The notes: generated by a model from the letters alone, not told the origin. Counted from the stretch's first letter, positions 47,519-63,694 are shown. The stretch: 64,000 nt of DNA from Brevundimonas sp. Leaf363 (GCF_001424025.1 NZ_LMPZ01000002.1:1038550-1102549); one strand, 5' to 3'. A program made the numbers and translations.

Positions 47519-47905
47519 ATGGCTGACCTGTCCAAGATCGTCGAAGACCTGTCCTCGCTGACCGTCCTCGAAGCCGCCGAACTGTCGAAGCTGCTGGAAG
47601 AAAAGTGGGGCGTCAGCGCCGCTGCTCCGGTCGCGATGATGGCCGCCGCCGGCGGTGGCGCCGCTGCTCCGGCTGAAGCCGCCGAAGAGCAAACCGAGTT
47701 CACCGTCGTCCTGCTGGACGGTGGCGACAAGAAGATCAACGTCATCAAGGAAGTTCGCGGCGTCCGCTCGGACCTGGGCCTGAAGGAAGCCAAGGACCTG
47801 GTCGAAGGCGCTCCGCAGAACGTCGTCGAGAACGTCTCCAAGCAAGCCGCCGACGAAGTCGCCAAGAAGCTGACGGAAGCCGGCGCCAAGGTGCAGGTCA
47901 AGTAA
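47519..47905 (+). CDS. rplL: 50S ribosomal protein L7/L12
   Basis: A 128-residue bL12, the stalk protein that recruits translation GTPases. The N-terminal dimerisation part is [20 protein letters not shown], an Ala/Gly hinge follows (residues 38-55), and the C-terminal domain has [20 protein letters not shown] and [23 protein letters not shown] 47519 follows CCGAAGGAAAA. A strong terminator lies 28 bases after the stop. Confidence 0.98.
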   Translation: MADLSKIVEDLSSLTVLEAAELSKLLEEKWGVSAAAPVAMMAAAGGGAAAPAEAAEEQTEFTVVLLDGGDKKINVIKEVRGVRSDLGLKEAKDLVEGAPQNVVENVSKQAADEVAKKLTEAGAKVQVK

Positions 47906-47933
47906 GACCGGCCCTTCTAGGCTGAACGATCGA

Positions 47934-47965
47934 GGGGCCCGGCGAGCGATCGCCGGGCCCCTTTT
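47934..47965 (+). terminator. Rho-independent terminator after rplL
   Basis: Perfect 12-bp stem GGGGCCCGGCGA / TCGCCGGGCCCC with loop GCGA, then TTTTCG. It separates rplJL from rpoBC, so rpoB needs read-through or its own promoter. Confidence 0.92.
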
Positions 47966-47989
47966 CGTTGCGCCGAAGATTCAGGCGGA

Positions 47990-48493
47990 TCAGGCCGCCG
48001 GCGTGACGTCCAACAGCTCGACCGTGAACTTCAGCGTCGAGTTGGGCGGCAGCTCGTCGCCGCCGACCCAGCGCTCGCCGTAGGCCAGGGCGGCCGGGAT
48101 CACGAACTCATAGGTCTCGCCGACGCGCATCAGGGCCACGCCCTCGGTCCAGCCCTTGATGACGCGATTGAGCGGGAACTCGGCCGGTTCATTGCGGGCG
48201 TAGGAGCTGTCGAACTCACGCCCGTCGACGAAGGTCCCCCGATAGTGGACCTTGACCGTATCGGTGGCCTTGGGCTGCGCGCCCTCCGGATGCGCCGCGC
48301 CGACGCGCCGATACTGCAGGCCGCTCTCAGTGGTCGTCCATCCGCGCTGCGCGCTGTTCCAGGCCAGATAGGCGGCGTTGCCCGTATCCCAGTTCGCCTG
48401 GGTCGCAGGCCCGGCAGGCGCGGGCGGCGTCGGCGCGGTCGTGGCGCATGCGGTCAGGATGAGGGCGGCGGGGAGGGCGAGAGCGATCTTCAT
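47990..48493 (-). CDS. FKBP-type peptidyl-prolyl isomerase lipoprotein
   Basis: A 167-residue exported protein with lipobox LTACATT (Cys16) and a short FkpA-like N-terminal part (AAYLAWNSAQRGWTTTESGL). The FKBP domain is complete: KVHYRGTFVDGREFDSSYAR, FPLNRVIKGWTEGVALMRVG and FVIPAALAYGER, ending TLKFTVELLDVTP. It assists protein folding in the periplasm. It is set on the opposite strand inside the rplL-rpoB gap, an unusual place. Confidence 0.92.
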   Translation of the reverse strand: MKIALALPAALILTACATTAPTPPAPAGPATQANWDTGNAAYLAWNSAQRGWTTTESGLQYRRVGAAHPEGAQPKATDTVKVHYRGTFVDGREFDSSYARNEPAEFPLNRVIKGWTEGVALMRVGETYEFVIPAALAYGERWVGGDELPPNSTLKFTVELLDVTPAA

Positions 48494-48818
48494 GGCCCTG
48501 AAATAGCACGACTAGCCGTGGCGCCGAGCACCGGAGGCGAAATCGTTCCACAGGCCTTTATTTCGTCCGAAAAGCGAGTATATCAGCGCGTTCCGCACAT
48601 CTCTGCATTGAGTCCGCGCGAAAGCGTCGAGGCCCGGTCCGTCGCCCTCCGACCGGTGCGAAGACGCGCTCCTTCCCAAGGGAGCTGCACATTTCAGGCG
48701 TCCTGGTCTCATGGGACCGAGGGTGGACGCCGAAACCTTTCGGTCCGCGGACGCCGGTTGGCGCGCCGCGGCCGCCGCATTGAACGCGGGCTTCAGGCCC
48801 GCCGATTGGGAACGAATA
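48494..48818 (+). promoter_or_regulatory. rpoB upstream region with alternative leader hairpins
   Basis: No gene is evident on the plus strand. Three structures are visible: GGACCGA (48714-48720) pairs with TCGGTCC (48740-48746); overlapping it, CCGAAA / TTTCGG (48730-48743) forms a tight alternative hairpin; and GCGGGC / GCCCGC (48786-48802) with loop TTCAG lies 16 bases before the rpoB ATG. The first two exclude each other. Promoters for rpoB and for the leftward FKBP gene must lie here, but I cannot name them. Confidence 0.4.
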
Positions 48819-52934
<4,116 letters not shown>

Positions 52935-52937
52935 TCC

Positions 52938-53024
52938 GAGTGAAGAGTGAGTGGTGAGTAGTGAGTGGGTCTTGGCCCGCTTCGCTGCTCCTACTCACTG
53001 ATCACCGGCACTGTTCACCTGATC
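52938..53024. repeat. Imperfect inverted repeat between rpoB and rpoC (GTGAGTAG type)
   Basis: Left arm 52938-52968 is built from GAGTGAAGAGTGAGTGGTGA and GTAGTGAGTGG; the right arm 52989-53019 is TCCTACTCACTGATCACCGG followed by CACTGTTCACC. The arms pair imperfectly around GGGTCTTGGCCCGC. Within the left arm GTGAGT recurs. The intergenic gap is 133 bases, longer than usual for rpoBC, so this looks like an inserted element in an essential operon. Confidence 0.7.
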
Positions 53025-53067
53025 CGCACGATATTTTTCGCGGCGTCTGCCGCAGAAGGAACTCAAG

Positions 53068-57261
<4,194 letters not shown>

Positions 57262-57285
57262 TCGTTCTCAACGGCTGAAATGAAG

Positions 57286-57316
57286 AGGGCGGCGCTGGAA
57301 ACGGCGCCGCCCTTTT
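57286..57316 (+). terminator. Rho-independent terminator after rpoC
   Basis: Stem AGGGCGGCGC / GCGCCGCCCT with 8-base loop TGGAAACG, followed by TTTCT. It lies between rpoC and the end of the convergent glycosyltransferase-like gene. Confidence 0.92.
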
Positions 57317-58540
57317 CTACGTCTGGGGCAGGGCGTCAATCAGCGCACGCGCGCCAGGGCTGCCGCCCTCGGCCGCCGCCGTCAGGGTCCGCCTTTGCAC
57401 GCGCATCCGCACGCCGCCGCTCAGGGTCCGGGCCGACAGCGCCATGATCGCCGTGGACAGCGCCTCGCCGGTGATCGCGGCCAGCACCTTTTCCGCCTCT
57501 GGGCCGCGCTGCGCCCGCAGCAGGTCCACCGCCTGGGTCACTCGGTAAAGCCCGTTGACGCGGTCGCGGTCGATCGCGGCGCGCAGAAGAGCCTCTGCCC
57601 GCTCTGACTGTCGAAGGTCCGTGGCGGCGAGGTAGCCGACCCAGGCGGCGAAGGCGGTCTGGAGGGGCGGCAGGCCGTCGTCGGTCACCACACCCGCCTC
57701 GATCGCGGCGAGGCGCACCTCGGCGTTGAGGATGGCATCGACCGATTGGGGACGGCGATCGCTGAGCTCGGCGGCCAACCGGGCGAAGCCGCTGGATCCC
57801 GCGACGATCCGGCCGGCGCGCCCCATCAGAGTGATTTCGAACAGCGCCTGTTGGGCTGGGCCCCAACTCGGATCGGCCAGATCGGCTGAGATGAGGAGGC
57901 CGGGCCGGCCGGCGTATCGCTCGGCGACCTGCTGATCTTGCGCGAACAGCAGGACGCCCGCGCCCTCGGCCAGCAGTCTCTGGATCAGCAGGTCCGCGAC
58001 AGGCATGCAGATGACCTTGTCGGCGATGCCGGTCGAAAAGCGCCAGTCGCCATAGACGATGTCGCCGGCTCTTAGATGGACCGCCGTCACATTGCTCGGC
58101 AGGGCGGCTCCGGCCGCTGCGGCGACCGCCGCCTTAAGGCCGGGCGCGAAAGGCAGACTTTCAAAGACGCTTCGCATCGCACCGGCAGGCAGTCGAAGCC
58201 CGGAGGCCAGGACGTTGGGAAAGTTGTTCTTGCGCAGCAGCCAGCCACGGGGGCCCGCCACGGCCTTCAGCTGTCGCAGGCTTTCCACCCTGTCCGGCAG
58301 GGCGCCGTAATCGGCAGGGTCGAACCCCGGGACCATGTGGCGATCGAGGAAGGCGGCGTCGAAAGTCTCTTGCGCCGACAGCACCGCATGATTGAGATCC
58401 GAGACCAGCGTCTCATCCCAGGTGAAGGCGAAATCGCTGGTCGCCACGCGCGACAGATAGATGGCTGACATCAGACCGCGCAGACGTTCGCCCAGGCCGT
58501 CCGGACGGTGGCTCAGCGCGCGTAGGTCGGTTTGTTTCAA
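57317..58540 (-). CDS. Putative fucosyltransferase-like (GT-B) protein with HxRxGD motif
   Basis: A 407-residue cytosolic protein. The N-terminus has DGLGERLRGLMSAIYLS with TSDFAFTW, like the GxGxRLR..LSA start of NodZ/FUT8/POFUT-type GT-B enzymes. HLRAGDIVYGDW at residues 155-166 matches the HxRxGD motif that binds GDP-sugar in those families. IQRLLAEGAGVLLFAQDQQV and LMGRAGRIVAGSSGFARLAA are consistent with the second Rossmann-like half. The C-terminal 130 residues are helical and TPR-like. Donor and acceptor are unknown; the fold call is from motif reading only. It is convergent with rpoC and far from any polysaccharide cluster. Confidence 0.6.
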   Translation of the reverse strand: MKQTDLRALSHRPDGLGERLRGLMSAIYLSRVATSDFAFTWDETLVSDLNHAVLSAQETFDAAFLDRHMVPGFDPADYGALPDRVESLRQLKAVAGPRGWLLRKNNFPNVLASGLRLPAGAMRSVFESLPFAPGLKAAVAAAAGAALPSNVTAVHLRAGDIVYGDWRFSTGIADKVICMPVADLLIQRLLAEGAGVLLFAQDQQVAERYAGRPGLLISADLADPSWGPAQQALFEITLMGRAGRIVAGSSGFARLAAELSDRRPQSVDAILNAEVRLAAIEAGVVTDDGLPPLQTAFAAWVGYLAATDLRQSERAEALLRAAIDRDRVNGLYRVTQAVDLLRAQRGPEAEKVLAAITGEALSTAIMALSARTLSGGVRMRVQRRTLTAAAEGGSPGARALIDALPQT

Positions 58541-58618
58541 CAGCTTGTTTCGTCTTGCTCAACCAGCCGCGCATTCGAAGGGATGCGGGGCCAATGATCA
58601 AGCCCGCGCCGGCTCCCG

Positions 58619-59386
58619 CTAGTCGAGCTTGTTGCTGGGCTGGCGGACCAAGCTGTCGGAACCTTGCCGCATGTCGACGCCTGGAACGCTGCCCAGATGG
58701 GCGCCGGCGCAGCCCGTGCCGAAGTTGGAGCCGATGCAGTCGGCCGGGCCGACGACGCCCACGCCGCTGCCGAGAGGACGACGCATGGCCTCGTACTCCG
58801 CGAGGGCGCGAGCGCCTTCGCGCGCGAAGCGGGCGTCGCGGCGAGCGTTGCCGGTGCCTGTGATCGGCGGCGCCAATGCAGCGGCCGCGCCGAAGGTCTG
58901 GTCGCAGGCCTCGCGTTCGGGTTGGCTGAGGATGTCGGGCGTGCGGCAGCCGGGGATGCCGGCCCGCAGGGAGCGAGCCACGGCGTCGCCCATATCCTCC
59001 CGGCGCACCTGCCAAGGATCGGCGGGCGGCGGGGATGCAGCCGCGGGAGCGGGGGCAGCCATCCGAGGCCGAGGGGGCGAGGGCAGAGGGGACGGGGCGT
59101 TCACGGACACGGCGCTGAGAGCGGCCTGCGCGGCGGCCTGGCGCGCCTCGGTGCGGCGGGCGGCCTCGGTCGGTTTGCGCACGGGGTCGCTCGGCCGGAC
59201 AAGCCGTGGCTCAATGTCCAGATAGACCACCGGCGCCGCCTGACGTTGGAGGTCCATCGGCTTGACGGCGCCCCAGGCCAGGGCGGCGATGACGACGGCG
59301 TGGCCGGCCACAGACGCGCCGACCCAGGCGATCTTCCGCCGGTCCTTCATCGCTGGAAATCGCGTCGCCGTCTGGACGTGGGTCAT
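58619..59386 (-). CDS. Membrane-anchored protein with TonB-like N-terminal half
   Basis: A 255-residue protein. A single TM helix near residues 19-40 (IAWVGASVAGHAVVIAALAW) is followed by a periplasmic Pro/Ala-rich stretch (PSPLPSPPRPRMAAPAPAAA), as in TonB or TolA. The C-terminal third is not a TonB C-terminal domain; it contains four Cys (GCRTPDILSQPEREACDQTF and ADCIGSNFGTGCAGAHLG) that could form disulfides. ATG 59386 has GGGAGGG upstream. I do not know its function. It lies between the glycosyltransferase-like gene and the MacB-like permease on the same strand. Confidence 0.72.
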   Translation of the reverse strand: MTHVQTATRFPAMKDRRKIAWVGASVAGHAVVIAALAWGAVKPMDLQRQAAPVVYLDIEPRLVRPSDPVRKPTEAARRTEARQAAAQAALSAVSVNAPSPLPSPPRPRMAAPAPAAASPPPADPWQVRREDMGDAVARSLRAGIPGCRTPDILSQPEREACDQTFGAAAALAPPITGTGNARRDARFAREGARALAEYEAMRRPLGSGVGVVGPADCIGSNFGTGCAGAHLGSVPGVDMRQGSDSLVRQPSNKLD

Positions 59387-59500
59387 TCACCCTCCCAACG
59401 GCCAAGCTGGCGGGGCGGCGTGTTCATTGTGCGGCCTTTGTCGGACCTATCCGGGTTGCTCCATGTCCGGCATGAAGCAATCGCCAGGTCGAGCGGGACG

Positions 59501-60736
59501 TTATTCCCGGCGCAACGCCTCGATGGGATCCAGCTGCGCCGCCCGCCAGGCCGGATAGGCGCCGAACACCACGCCCACGAAGGTCGAAAAGCCGATGGCC
59601 AGGGGCGCGGCCCAGGCGGGGATCACCGCTGGCCAGTCGCCGAAGTGGGACATCAAGAGCCCGCCCGTCACGCCGATCAGCAAACCGATCAGTCCGCCCA
59701 GCAGCGACAGCGCAACCGATTCCAGGGCGAACTGGGTCAGAACGTCGCTGCGACGCGCGCCGATCGCCATGCGCAGGCCGATCTCGCGCGTCCGCTCGGT
59801 CACCGACACCAGCATGATGTTCATGATGCCGACGCCGCCCACCACCAAGGACACGCCCGCAACGGCGGCCAGCAGGATGGTGAAGGTCTGGGTCGAGCTT
59901 TGCGCCGCCTCCTGGATGGAGGTCAGGTTCTGGACGTTGAAGTCGTCGTCCGCGCCGACCTGGATGCGATGCCGTTCGCGCAGCAGAGCCGTGGTGTCCT
60001 GTTCCAGTTGATACAGGGCGTCTTCGTCCTCGGCCTTGACGTAAATCTGGTTGACCTGATCGCCCGATACGCCGCGGCCGATGATGCGCGACCGGGCGGC
60101 GTCCAGCGGCACCACGACGATGTCGTCCTGATCCTGGAACCCCGACTGGCCCTTGGGCGACAGCACGCCGATGACGGTGAAGGGGATGGGGCCGACGCGG
60201 ATGCGCTGGCCGACTGGACTGGCGCCTTCGCCGAACAGTTCGGTGACCACGGTCTGGCCCAGGACGGCGACCTTCTTGCCGCTGTCGGCCGCCGCCTCGT
60301 CGAACATCTGGCCGTCGGCGATCTCCAGATCGCGGGCGATCAGGTAGTCGGGCGTGACGCCCTCGACCCGGCTGGACCAGTTGGCGCCGTTGTAGACCAG
60401 TTGGGCGTTGCCGTTCACGGACGGCGAGACGGCGCGGACGCCGTCCAGTTCGCGGATCGCCTCGGCGTCCTTGGCCGTCAGGGTGTTGCCCGATCCGCCG
60501 GCCCCGCGCACGAAACCGCCGCCCGCGCCCCGCGCCGCGCCCGACCGGACAACCAGCATGTTGGTGCCCAGCGACGACAGCGCCTGCTCGACGCGTTGCT
60601 GCGCGCCGACGCCGATGGACGTCATCATGATGACCGCCGCCACGCCGATGACGACGCCGAGCGATGTCAGCACGCTGCGCATCGGGTGGGCGGTGATCGC
60701 GCCCATGGCGAAGCGGACCAATTCGATCGGGTTCAC
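59501..60736 (-). CDS. MacB-type ABC transporter permease
   Basis: A 411-residue permease with the MacB/FtsX layout: an N-terminal TM helix (MRSVLTSLGVVIGVAAVIMM), a large periplasmic MacB_PCD domain (residues 55-290) and three C-terminal TM helices. ERTREIGLRMAIGARRSDVL is the coupling helix region. The C-terminus is the usual PAWRAAQLDPIEALRRE. Unlike E. coli MacB the ATPase is a separate gene upstream. It forms a mechanotransmission exporter with the adaptor and an outer-membrane TolC-like protein not seen here. Confidence 0.92.
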   Translation of the reverse strand: MNPIELVRFAMGAITAHPMRSVLTSLGVVIGVAAVIMMTSIGVGAQQRVEQALSSLGTNMLVVRSGAARGAGGGFVRGAGGSGNTLTAKDAEAIRELDGVRAVSPSVNGNAQLVYNGANWSSRVEGVTPDYLIARDLEIADGQMFDEAAADSGKKVAVLGQTVVTELFGEGASPVGQRIRVGPIPFTVIGVLSPKGQSGFQDQDDIVVVPLDAARSRIIGRGVSGDQVNQIYVKAEDEDALYQLEQDTTALLRERHRIQVGADDDFNVQNLTSIQEAAQSSTQTFTILLAAVAGVSLVVGGVGIMNIMLVSVTERTREIGLRMAIGARRSDVLTQFALESVALSLLGGLIGLLIGVTGGLLMSHFGDWPAVIPAWAAPLAIGFSTFVGVVFGAYPAWRAAQLDPIEALRRE

Positions 60737-60750
60737 AGCCTATCTCCGTG

Positions 60751-60846
60751 CATCCCCGCGGACGCGGGGATCCAGTAAGAACCACGCGCACCACGCCGTC
60801 CGACTGGATGAAGCCAAAGCACTGGATCCCCGCGTCCGCGGGGATG
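60751..60846. repeat. Perfect 26-bp inverted repeat pair (REPIN-like, type 4)
   Basis: The arms 60751-60776 and 60821-60846 are exact reverse complements over 26 bases, with 44 bases between. Each arm is itself a hairpin built on CCCCGCGGACGCGGGG. The element lies inside the exporter operon, between the ATPase and permease genes, leaving 14 bases to the permease start. Confidence 0.92.
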
Positions 60847-60869
60847 CTCGGCAGAGGAGGGGATGGTGC

Positions 60870-61550
60870 TCACGCGCGGCCCCTCTCGTCCGACACGATC
60901 TGGCCGTCACGGAAGGCGACACGCCGCTTGGCGCGAGCGGCGACTTCCAGGTCGTGGGTGACGATGCACAGGGTCAGGCCCTGGCTGTTCAGCTCGTCGA
61001 ACAGGGCCAGCACTTCTTGGCCCGTGGCGGTGTCCAGAGCGCCGGTCGGTTCGTCAGCCAGCAGCAGGTCTGGGTTGTTGGCCAGTGAGCGGGCGATCGC
61101 GACGCGCTGCTGCTGGCCGCCCGACATCTGGGTCGGGCGGTTGCCCAGGCGGTTGCCGAGACCGACGCGCTGCAACAGCTCGATGGCGCGCTCCTTGCGC
61201 TCGGCCGGGGCGACGCCGCCGTAGATCATCGGCAGTTCGACATTCTGCACGGCGGTCAGGCGCGGCAGCAGCTGGAATGACTGGAAGACGAAGCCGATGC
61301 GTCGGTTGCGGAAGCTGGCCAGCTCGTCGTCGTCGAACTCGGCCACCGGCTCTCCCTCGAACCGGTAGGCGCCGCCCGTCGGCCGGTCCAGCCCGCCCAG
61401 TACGTTCATCAGCGTCGACTTGCCCGAGCCGGAGGGGCCGACGATGGCGACGTGCTCGCCCCGGTCGATGGCCAGCGACACGCCGCCCAAGGCCGCGATG
61501 ACTTCGTCGCCCATGACGTAGGTCTTGGTCAGTTTGTCGATCTCGATCAT
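60870..61550 (-). CDS. MacB-type ABC transporter ATPase (LolD/MacB family)
   Basis: A 226-residue ATPase. Walker A is GPSGSGKS (residues 38-45), the Q-loop is FVFQSFQLLPRLTAVQNVEL, the signature is MSGGQQQRVAIARSLA and Walker B is LLLADEPTGALD. The H-loop is CIVTHDLEVA. It matches the stand-alone ATPases paired with MacB-like permeases. It follows the adaptor gene by 8 bases; the REPIN-like element separates it from the permease. Confidence 0.94.
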   Translation of the reverse strand: MIEIDKLTKTYVMGDEVIAALGGVSLAIDRGEHVAIVGPSGSGKSTLMNVLGGLDRPTGGAYRFEGEPVAEFDDDELASFRNRRIGFVFQSFQLLPRLTAVQNVELPMIYGGVAPAERKERAIELLQRVGLGNRLGNRPTQMSGGQQQRVAIARSLANNPDLLLADEPTGALDTATGQEVLALFDELNSQGLTLCIVTHDLEVAARAKRRVAFRDGQIVSDERGRA

Positions 61551-61558
61551 GACGGATC

Positions 61559-63169
61559 TCAGCGCGGAGGCGGGCCGCCGGCGCCGCCGCCGAGCCCTCC
61601 GACGCCGCCGACACGGCGCTGGGCCTGCGCTTGCGCCGCCGCATTGACCGCGCGGGGGCCGCCGCCGGTGATGACCTGATCACCCGCCTTGAGGCCGCCG
61701 CCGGTGATCTGGGTATAGCTGCCGTCGGTGGCGCCGGTGCGGACCGGGACCGCCACGGGCTTGCCGTCCCGCAACACCCAGACCACGCCGCGCCCGCCGC
61801 CGCCGGCGAACTGGCTGCGCAGGGTCTCCAGCTTCGTCTGCTGGTCAGGGCGCAGCAGCGGCTTAATCTCGTCGAAGGCGGCGTTGAAGGCGGCCGCCAT
61901 GGCCGGGTTACGACGCCCGCCCGAGCCCTGACCGCCCTGGCGCTGGCCGCCCGCGGCGCCCGATCCCTGGGGCCGGCTGGCGCGCGCGGTCTGCTGGGCG
62001 CGTTGCAGGATCGGCTCGACCTTGGCCTTCTGGGCGGCGTCGAGGTTCAACTCCTCGACGATCCGCGCCGCCATGTTGCCGCGCTGGCCGCCCTGGCCTC
62101 CCGCGCGTTGCCCGCCCTGGGCGCCGCCCCGCTGCGCGCCCGTCTGGGCCGTCATGCCGGCCGGAGTGAAGCGTAGGGCGGAGTTCGGCACGCGCAGCAC
62201 GTTGCGCTGCTGGCTCAGGATGATTTCGGCATTGGCCGTCATGCCCGGCAGCAACCGCTCGCCGGGGTTCGCCGCCTCAGCCTCGACCGTGTAGGCGACC
62301 ACGTTCGATTCGGCCGTCGGCAGCATGCGGATGCGCGTGACCTGACCGGTGAAGGTGTCGTTCGGATAGGCGTCGACGGTGAACCGCACCGGCTGGCCGA
62401 CCTTGACCGAGCCGATGTCGGCCTCGTCGACGTTGATAAGCGCCTGCACCCGCGACAGGTCCTGCGCCAGGGTGAACAGCACCGCGACGTTTAGGCCCGA
62501 GGCGACGGTCTGGCCCGGCTCGATCTGGCGGTCGATGACGACACCGTCGATGGGCGCCACGATGGTGGTGCGGCCCAGATTGGCTTGGTTGGAGCGCAGG
62601 GCCGCCTGTTGCTGGGCGACCTGGGCCTGGGCGGCGCGGACGGCCGCGCGGGCGGTCCGCAGCGAGGCGCTGGCGGTATCCAGCGCCGCCTGGGCGACGA
62701 TGCCGCGATCGAAGAGGAATTTCTGCCGATCGTATTCGGCTTGGGCCAGGGCGACCGAAGCCTGTTGCTGCGCCACGCTGGCCTGCGCCGCCTGCACCGA
62801 CGCGGCCGACTGCTCGACAGAGGACCGCTGCGTCTGCGGGTCCAGAACGGCCATGACCTGACCCTTGCGGACGCGGTCGTTGTAGTCGACCAGCACCTGG
62901 GTCACCTGACCGGACAGCTGCGAACCCACCTCGACGGTGACCAGCGCCTCCAGCGTGCCCGACGCCGAGACCGACGAGACGATCTCGCCGGTCGCCGCCG
63001 CCTCGGTGCGGTACGGATCGGCCTTCTCGTCGCCGCGCAGGAAGAAGAACCACACGGCCACGATGGCCAGCACGAGCACGCCCAGTCCGATCCACAGCCC
63101 GCCCTTGGGCGCGCGGAACCGGCGCTTCGGCTTGGTCTTGGGTGCGGCGGAGAAGGGCGTGGCGGTCAT
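61559..63169 (-). CDS. MacA-like periplasmic adaptor with Spy/CpxP-like insertion
   Basis: A 536-residue membrane fusion protein, about 150 longer than typical MacA. One TM helix (LWIGLGVLVLAIVAVWFFFL, residues 25-44) is followed by the lipoyl halves (SASGTLEALVTVEVGSQLSG and TTIVAPIDGVVIDRQIEPGQ) flanking an alpha-hairpin rich in Ala/Gln, then a beta-barrel (VKVGQPVRFTVDAYPNDTFT). After RVPNSALRFTPAG comes an extra segment (about 340-460) of Gly/Gln-rich linkers around two helical parts, VEELNLDAAQKAKVEPILQR and FDEIKPLLRPDQQTKLETLR, resembling LTxxQ Spy/CpxP repeats. The membrane-proximal domain resumes at VVWVLRDGKPVAVPV. Confidence 0.9.
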   Translation of the reverse strand: MTATPFSAAPKTKPKRRFRAPKGGLWIGLGVLVLAIVAVWFFFLRGDEKADPYRTEAAATGEIVSSVSASGTLEALVTVEVGSQLSGQVTQVLVDYNDRVRKGQVMAVLDPQTQRSSVEQSAASVQAAQASVAQQQASVALAQAEYDRQKFLFDRGIVAQAALDTASASLRTARAAVRAAQAQVAQQQAALRSNQANLGRTTIVAPIDGVVIDRQIEPGQTVASGLNVAVLFTLAQDLSRVQALINVDEADIGSVKVGQPVRFTVDAYPNDTFTGQVTRIRMLPTAESNVVAYTVEAEAANPGERLLPGMTANAEIILSQQRNVLRVPNSALRFTPAGMTAQTGAQRGGAQGGQRAGGQGGQRGNMAARIVEELNLDAAQKAKVEPILQRAQQTARASRPQGSGAAGGQRQGGQGSGGRRNPAMAAAFNAAFDEIKPLLRPDQQTKLETLRSQFAGGGGRGVVWVLRDGKPVAVPVRTGATDGSYTQITGGGLKAGDQVITGGGPRAVNAAAQAQAQRRVGGVGGLGGGAGGPPPR

Positions 63170-63241
63170 AGGCGGTTCGTCCGGTAGGCTGTGTTAGGCT
63201 GGTAAACGCGTGAACGGCTCTGATCCGTCGCGGAGGGCGGC

Positions 63242-63592
63242 ATGATCCCTATGATTGTTGCAGGCGTGTTTCTGGCGGCTCAGGCCAACGCCGATCAACC
63301 TACGGACACAGTCCACCGAACAGGCGTCGTTGTCCTGTCTTGCCACTTGGACCTAGGCAGTCCGAGGCACTGCGAGGTGGTGTCTGAGGATCCACCCGAC
63401 GCTGGCTTCGGTGAGGCAGCTCTACGATCCATGGCTCGGGCACGTTTCCCTGCTTCCGCATACAATACGAGGAGGGGACGGGCACGTTTCACCGTGCGCT
63501 TTCGTCTACAGGACGACCAACCCTCGGCCAACGAGGCAGCGCGGCCGCCTGTAAACTCCGCCCCGCTTGACGTTACACCCCCTTCCGAGTAA
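63242..63592 (+). CDS. Small secreted protein with stand-alone TonB C-terminal-like domain
   Basis: A 116-residue protein. MIPMIVAGVFLAAQANA is a probable signal peptide. Residues 28-90 resemble a TonB C-terminal domain (VVVLSCHLDLGSPRHCEVVS, then DAGFGEAALRSMARARFPA and ARFTVRFRLQ), with two Cys that may pair. No transmembrane anchor or Pro-rich spacer is present, so it cannot work as a complete TonB. ATG 63242 is preceded by GGAGGGC. It is divergent from the adaptor gene and lies 229 bases before rpsL. Confidence 0.7.
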   Translation: MIPMIVAGVFLAAQANADQPTDTVHRTGVVVLSCHLDLGSPRHCEVVSEDPPDAGFGEAALRSMARARFPASAYNTRRGRARFTVRFRLQDDQPSANEAARPPVNSAPLDVTPPSE

Positions 63593-63661
63593 ACGCCGCT
63601 CACCTTCGAGGCGGGCTTCGGCTCTTCGCGTCGGTCACAATCGAACGTACGGGCTGTGCCC

Positions 63662-63694
63662 GCCGGAATGCCCATAGCGCGCGTTCCGGCTTTT
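63662..63694 (+). terminator. Candidate terminator between the TonB-like gene and rpsL
   Basis: GCCGGAA (63662-63668) and TTCCGGC (63684-63690) form a 7-bp stem with a 15-base loop, followed by TTTTGCGTTT. Confidence 0.6.
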
